Assembly: GCA_900618425.1 (NCBI GenBank)
Contig: UZAN01040274.1
Coordinates: 52,524-82,205, forward strand
Reading direction: 5' to 3'
Source: Echinostoma caproni
Lineage: Eukaryota > Platyhelminthes > Trematoda > Plagiorchiida > Echinostomatidae
Length of the DNA stretch: 29,682 nt
In this document: positions 26,171 through 29,682 of the stretch, piece after piece
How the letters are laid out: every line of letters begins with the position of its first letter
Position numbering within the stretch: the first letter of the stretch is position 1
Program-made: the position numbers and the translations under genes
Notes under the pieces: model-generated
The model's input: the letters and a program-made list of their open reading frames with translations, nothing else
Databases searched by the model: none
What the model was told of the DNA's origin: nothing

Positions 26171-26924
26171 GCAACTGTCTCGAATTCCCTCGAAATTACA
26201 GAGAATACTGTGGTGGAACGCTGTTTATTTGGCTTGAAAATTCGCCACGTTGCAGGTTTTCAGAAAAAGGGCAAATACTTGTGAACAGAAAAATTCGAAT
26301 TTTTAAGATAACTCCCGTGCACATACTTTTAAAAGTGACGCTCTAGGGCGAAAGGAGTATTTCTTAACTCTTTATATAGTTAACGACCATTTATTTCTGG
26401 TTTGCATGTGGCAGTTTCACAATGTTAGGTCAGTGGTGCCAAATTCAGAATAATGAATTTATCGAACTTGCAATACAGTTGCAGATATGATTAAATCACT
26501 TAATATATCGTTCTTTGCCGGGTTTTGCAAAATCAGTATTTGATGATCCAACACAAATACAACGCCAAAAGGGGGCTACGCGATACTGCTTCAGATCGAT
26601 CAATGAGAGGCCAGTGTTTTGTATCAATCACAATCCACCTGATTCAAACAGGGATCACGTGTCCAGAATAGTAAGAACTCTGATTGGTCAGCCAGTGATA
26701 TTCCTTTGTAAAATTTATTTAATCGCATTGATTTCCTATGATAAACTAGCTATTACTTTCCGTAGTCCTACCTATCTGTGTCGGGAGATCTCGGTAGGCG
26801 ATGATCAGTATGATTTTGTACTTCGATTGCGATTGCGGTTGTGATTCCGATTCCGGATTTCCCTCTATTGCGATCAACACAATGGAGTAAACGGATGTTT
26901 CGTCTTGTCTGTTTTGCTTTTTTA
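26171..26924. other. Intergenic DNA with a hexamer repeat
   Basis: This could hold the 5' endonuclease part of the non-LTR relic, but no motif was recognisable. An imperfect GATTGC-type repeat lies at 26824-26859. The plus frame at 26515-26844 is unremarkable and ends in this repeat. Confidence 0.5.
26824..26859. repeat. Imperfect hexamer tandem repeat (CGATTG)n
   Basis: Six consecutive units: CGATTG, CGATTG, CGGTTG, TGATTC, CGATTC, CGGATT. Confidence 0.8.
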
Positions 26925-27103
26925 CTTCCTTTTTTCTTTATTGAATATACAAATGTACAGTCAACATTCAGGAAGGGGGTCGCGGCCATACAACGGCTAC
27001 CTTGGAAAATACAGAAATAAGGAAGACAAGCGGATGTGGAGCGATTCGAACCCGAGACTCTCAGGTCACAGGTTGATAACATAACCGCTCGGTCACCACC
27101 CGG
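26925..27103 (-). repeat. tRNA-derived SINE-like element, family 2, copy B
   Basis: On the minus strand, GGTGGTGACCGAGCGGTTATG resembles a Leu/Ser tRNA D arm, with A box TGACCGAGCGG (complement of 27085-27095, one mismatch). GGTTCGAATCG (complement of 27042-27052) is a B box with one mismatch, 43 bases downstream. The body ends in TATATTCAATAAAG and an A-rich tail, as in the copy at 17797-17967. It is the best-preserved tRNA-like head in the window, but the acceptor stem does not pair as a functional tRNA would. Confidence 0.78.
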
Positions 27104-28995
27104 AAGAAAAACGCCAATAATTTTTTAAGTAAAGTCGGAAATATCAAACTATCAGATAGTCGTTTCATATATAAGAAACCAGAAAGACTCGTAAACCATC
27201 CCAGTTCGCTGAGTCTTAACGCCAAAAAATGCATTTAGAGTGGGGTTGCGAGAAAAATAGTAAAAGCTAGGTAAGACATTGTTCCAAAGAACAAAAGGGA
27301 CAGAGAGGAATCATATTGGAGACTAAGGAAGATAACGGATGTAAAAATGAATTCAAGGGTGGGATTGGGCATAATTATTATCCGGANGTCCGTATGTCCA
27401 CCAGTGAACTCAGCTTTTCGATCACAGGCAAAGCCTGGGCTTCGCGTTTCACAATCGAAGGTTTTGCTAAGTTAAACAGACGTTTCTTATTTTATTTAGC
27501 CTTCTGTGGCCTACCGTAATCAACGTTTCAATGTCAGAAGATGAATTAGTGACAGAACAACAGAACCACCAATCTTTGTGCGAGCAGTGAGAGCCTGGAT
27601 TCCGGATTCCGTGAGTGTCCTCACGTGGGAGAACACGAATGGCTTTTCGATTCATTTGTTACACTTATGAAGATGAGAGAGGAAATGTGTGACCCAACAG
27701 TGAAACTTGGAACGGCGAACTACATACTGTCCCAATATGTTGGTGTGTTAATTAGTCCGGGGCTAGGCATCCCAGAATATTTTTAGATCTATTGGGAACA
27801 TGTATTTCTCTAAAACCCAATAAATCAGAACACAATAAANTCAACCAATGCTCTCTCCGTTCACTTTGTGCTTCCAGTGCTGTATTCGATCTTCTCAAGG
27901 TGTATTTATTCAAAAATAGGAGTTTAGAGATGAAAAGCAGGGCAAATAACAGTGTGGATAAAATTTCGAAAACGTTTTTGTATCAAATGAAGTGATGTAG
28001 GCCACTCCTACCATAAATATGAAGTATATTCATCCGTGTGCAGCATGCTGATTGGCTTGCTTCGAATCTCTGACGGTAGAAAATCAGCTTCCAGAATTGT
28101 AGACCCATGCTCTATTTACAAAACGAGCTGAGTGGAAAGTATCCCAGTGAACGAACAAGTTTAAATACCTCAACAGCTGGATTTCTGCGGAGTGCGAACA
28201 GCGATTGAAGCTCCTTCAAGTAAACGGTGGTGGAATCAGCGAGTGCGAAATATCTACGGCCTAGCAGTAACAGCTGCCTGCCTGTTAAACCCTTACGATC
28301 CAGATAGTTCCAAAAGATTGAGGTTCAAATAAACCCCTCAGATGTGGAGTGTAGTCTTTCGTACCGGGACACAGAAACGGCTGTCTATACCATAACTTAC
28401 CGCCGTTTGTATCGTGGTTAGCACACACAAGTACACGGGCATGCATAAAATGTAGAAAAATAGAATGAGCCCATCGGCATTTGTAGAGAATTGTATGAAA
28501 ACTTTCGGGGTCAGTGGTTCATCAGTTGATTTGGCAGTGCTTGGTTTCGATTATATACCCCTAATCTGAAGTCAATAAAACAATCAGATTAATATTAGCA
28601 TTGCCACGACTATCCAAATGATCAGTCCACGACATAAAATACATATGCACATGCGTGTTGCAACGCTGTCTCCTTTATTTCGTTATTTACACTTTCCAAT
28701 GCACCATCATCAGCATTTTTGTGAATCCGGAAAATTCTGTTTGCAAAATTCAATACGTTTTTCTATATTTAATAAGCTTTAGCCCACAATAAGAGTTTTT
28801 TGTTCATGTATTTTTTCACCAATAGCTTTTTCATCTTCTTGTTTCTTGTCCATGGGACTGTTTTACCTGTTCCTTCTCAAGACAGCGTTCAATTCAAGCA
28901 CAATTTCTATCTCAGGTGTATGAACCAGAAAGGTCCAGGTGATTATTAGAACTTCACACCTATCTTCTCCAACAGCAGTGAATTGCATCGAACAA
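27104..28995. other. Intergenic DNA with weak retroelement traces
   Basis: Ambiguous bases occur at 27387 and 27840. A plus-strand KFKYLNSWIS (28157-28186) resembles the FxYLGSxI segment downstream of the catalytic motifs in some non-LTR RTs, but it is isolated. A minus-strand frame around 27530-27650 reads through GIQALTARTKIGG without a recognised family. No gene is called. Confidence 0.5.
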
Positions 28996-29133
28996 TAGCC
29001 TATCGGGGCCTTATATGGTTCGCCACTCCAAGTTCTGGCGCTTAGGTTACCAGCTTCCATCACTGAGCAGCAAGTTTTCGTGACAATGGGGTTCACCCCC
29101 ATCTGCTGTTTATCACACAAATGTGATTCATAG
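28996..29133 (+). repeat. Dispersed SINE-like repeat, copy 3
   Basis: It shares GCCTATCGGGGCCTTATATG and GTTCGCCACTCCAAG with copy 2, then TCACTGAGCAG, a hairpin ATGGGG-TTCAC-CCCCAT at 29086-29102, and CTGCTGTTTATCACAC. Homology fades after about 29130. No tRNA-like head is clear upstream, so this copy may be 5' truncated. Confidence 0.8.
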
Positions 29134-29682
29134 GTTTTTAAGCTTCTCTTATTGTGCCACAGTGCATCCGGAAAAGTTTTACTATCGAGCTGTGTCGCAT
29201 AAGCTGAAATTGATCCGTAAACACCATTGATTCTAGATGTTGGGCATCACCAAACCTCTTTAGAACATGACATAGTTGATCCACTTTAGTATGTTTTCCT
29301 TCAGGCCTATTGCCGGTGTCACGAGCACAGAATGGCTATCACTGCTGTAGCACGTGTATGTATTCTGTACCAGTCAGCAGACCGACGATGAACCACAACA
29401 ATCGGATGCCATGATGAAGTAACAGCGCGGAAAAACCAGGTCATTATCGAACCGGGCTCTGGGCTCTAGAGGTGCAATGATATTGATGTTTCATTCGGTT
29501 GCTGTATAATTTCTCAAAAAATAGTGATGATTATACAAATAATTCAAAAAGGAGTCAGAGTACAATGCTTTTACCAGAGGACTTCATCATATGGGTAGTG
29601 ACAAACTTACCCTTCGGAATTCCGGGACACAAGGTGATTCAACTGATGATGTTCTTCGCACCTCATGCAGTAATTTTCGCTG
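29134..29682. other. Intergenic DNA at window end
   Basis: No gene, repeat or RT motif was seen. Confidence 0.5.

Noticed and set aside
27030..27103. Functional Leu/Ser tRNA gene
   Set aside because: A and B boxes are present, but the stems do not pair as needed and a SINE-type body and A-rich tail follow.
27530..27650. Minus-strand reading GIQALTARTKIGG as a host exon
   Set aside because: Short, with no splice signals or recognised domain; it may be another repeat fragment.

Overview
This window is eukaryotic nuclear DNA. Its only clear host gene is split by spliceosomal introns with GT...AG ends, there are no bacterial-style operons, and most of the sequence is intron, intergenic DNA or decayed retroelement. 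The retroelement mix (Penelope-like element, CR1/Jockey-like non-LTR element, Gypsy-type gag relic, tRNA-derived SINE-like repeats) together with the multi-kilobase introns fits a platyhelminth, most likely a digenean fluke. That assignment is inference; no species marker is visible.

The firmest content is the 3' end of a group I p21-activated kinase (PAK) gene on the + strand. Three exons at 3329-3625, 8027-8164 and 8949-9041 are joined at phase-0 junctions by introns of 4401 and 784 bases. They encode the last 175 residues: catalytic loop, DFG, activation loop, APE and the C-terminal tail. The regulatory N-terminus and kinase N-lobe must lie before base 1. A possible poly(A) signal lies at 9338-9343.

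Downstream of PAK the window is mainly a retroelement graveyard. At about 10950-12380 there is a minus-strand Penelope-like element relic (RT with YVDD, linker, start of a GIY-YIG domain). It is abutted by a SINE-like repeat, and part of its RT segment recurs in inverted orientation 1.3 kb away. An exon-like stretch at 14806-15226 carries a CxxC motif and may come from a dynactin-4-like gene. A lone Gypsy-type gag relic sits at 19338-20000. A clean 101-base exon of an unknown gene lies at 20921-21021. A minus-strand CR1/Jockey-like RT relic, broken by frameshifts, lies at about 25157-26170.

Three copies of one dispersed repeat (1-170, 11350-11502, 28996-29133) and three further tRNA-like heads (near 17.9, 24.55 and 27.05 kb) point to several tRNA-derived SINE-like families. 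Two of the latter share a 3' tail. No RNA gene, CRISPR array or bacterial feature was found. The elements do not form a common pathway; PAK is the only gene whose function can be stated with confidence.
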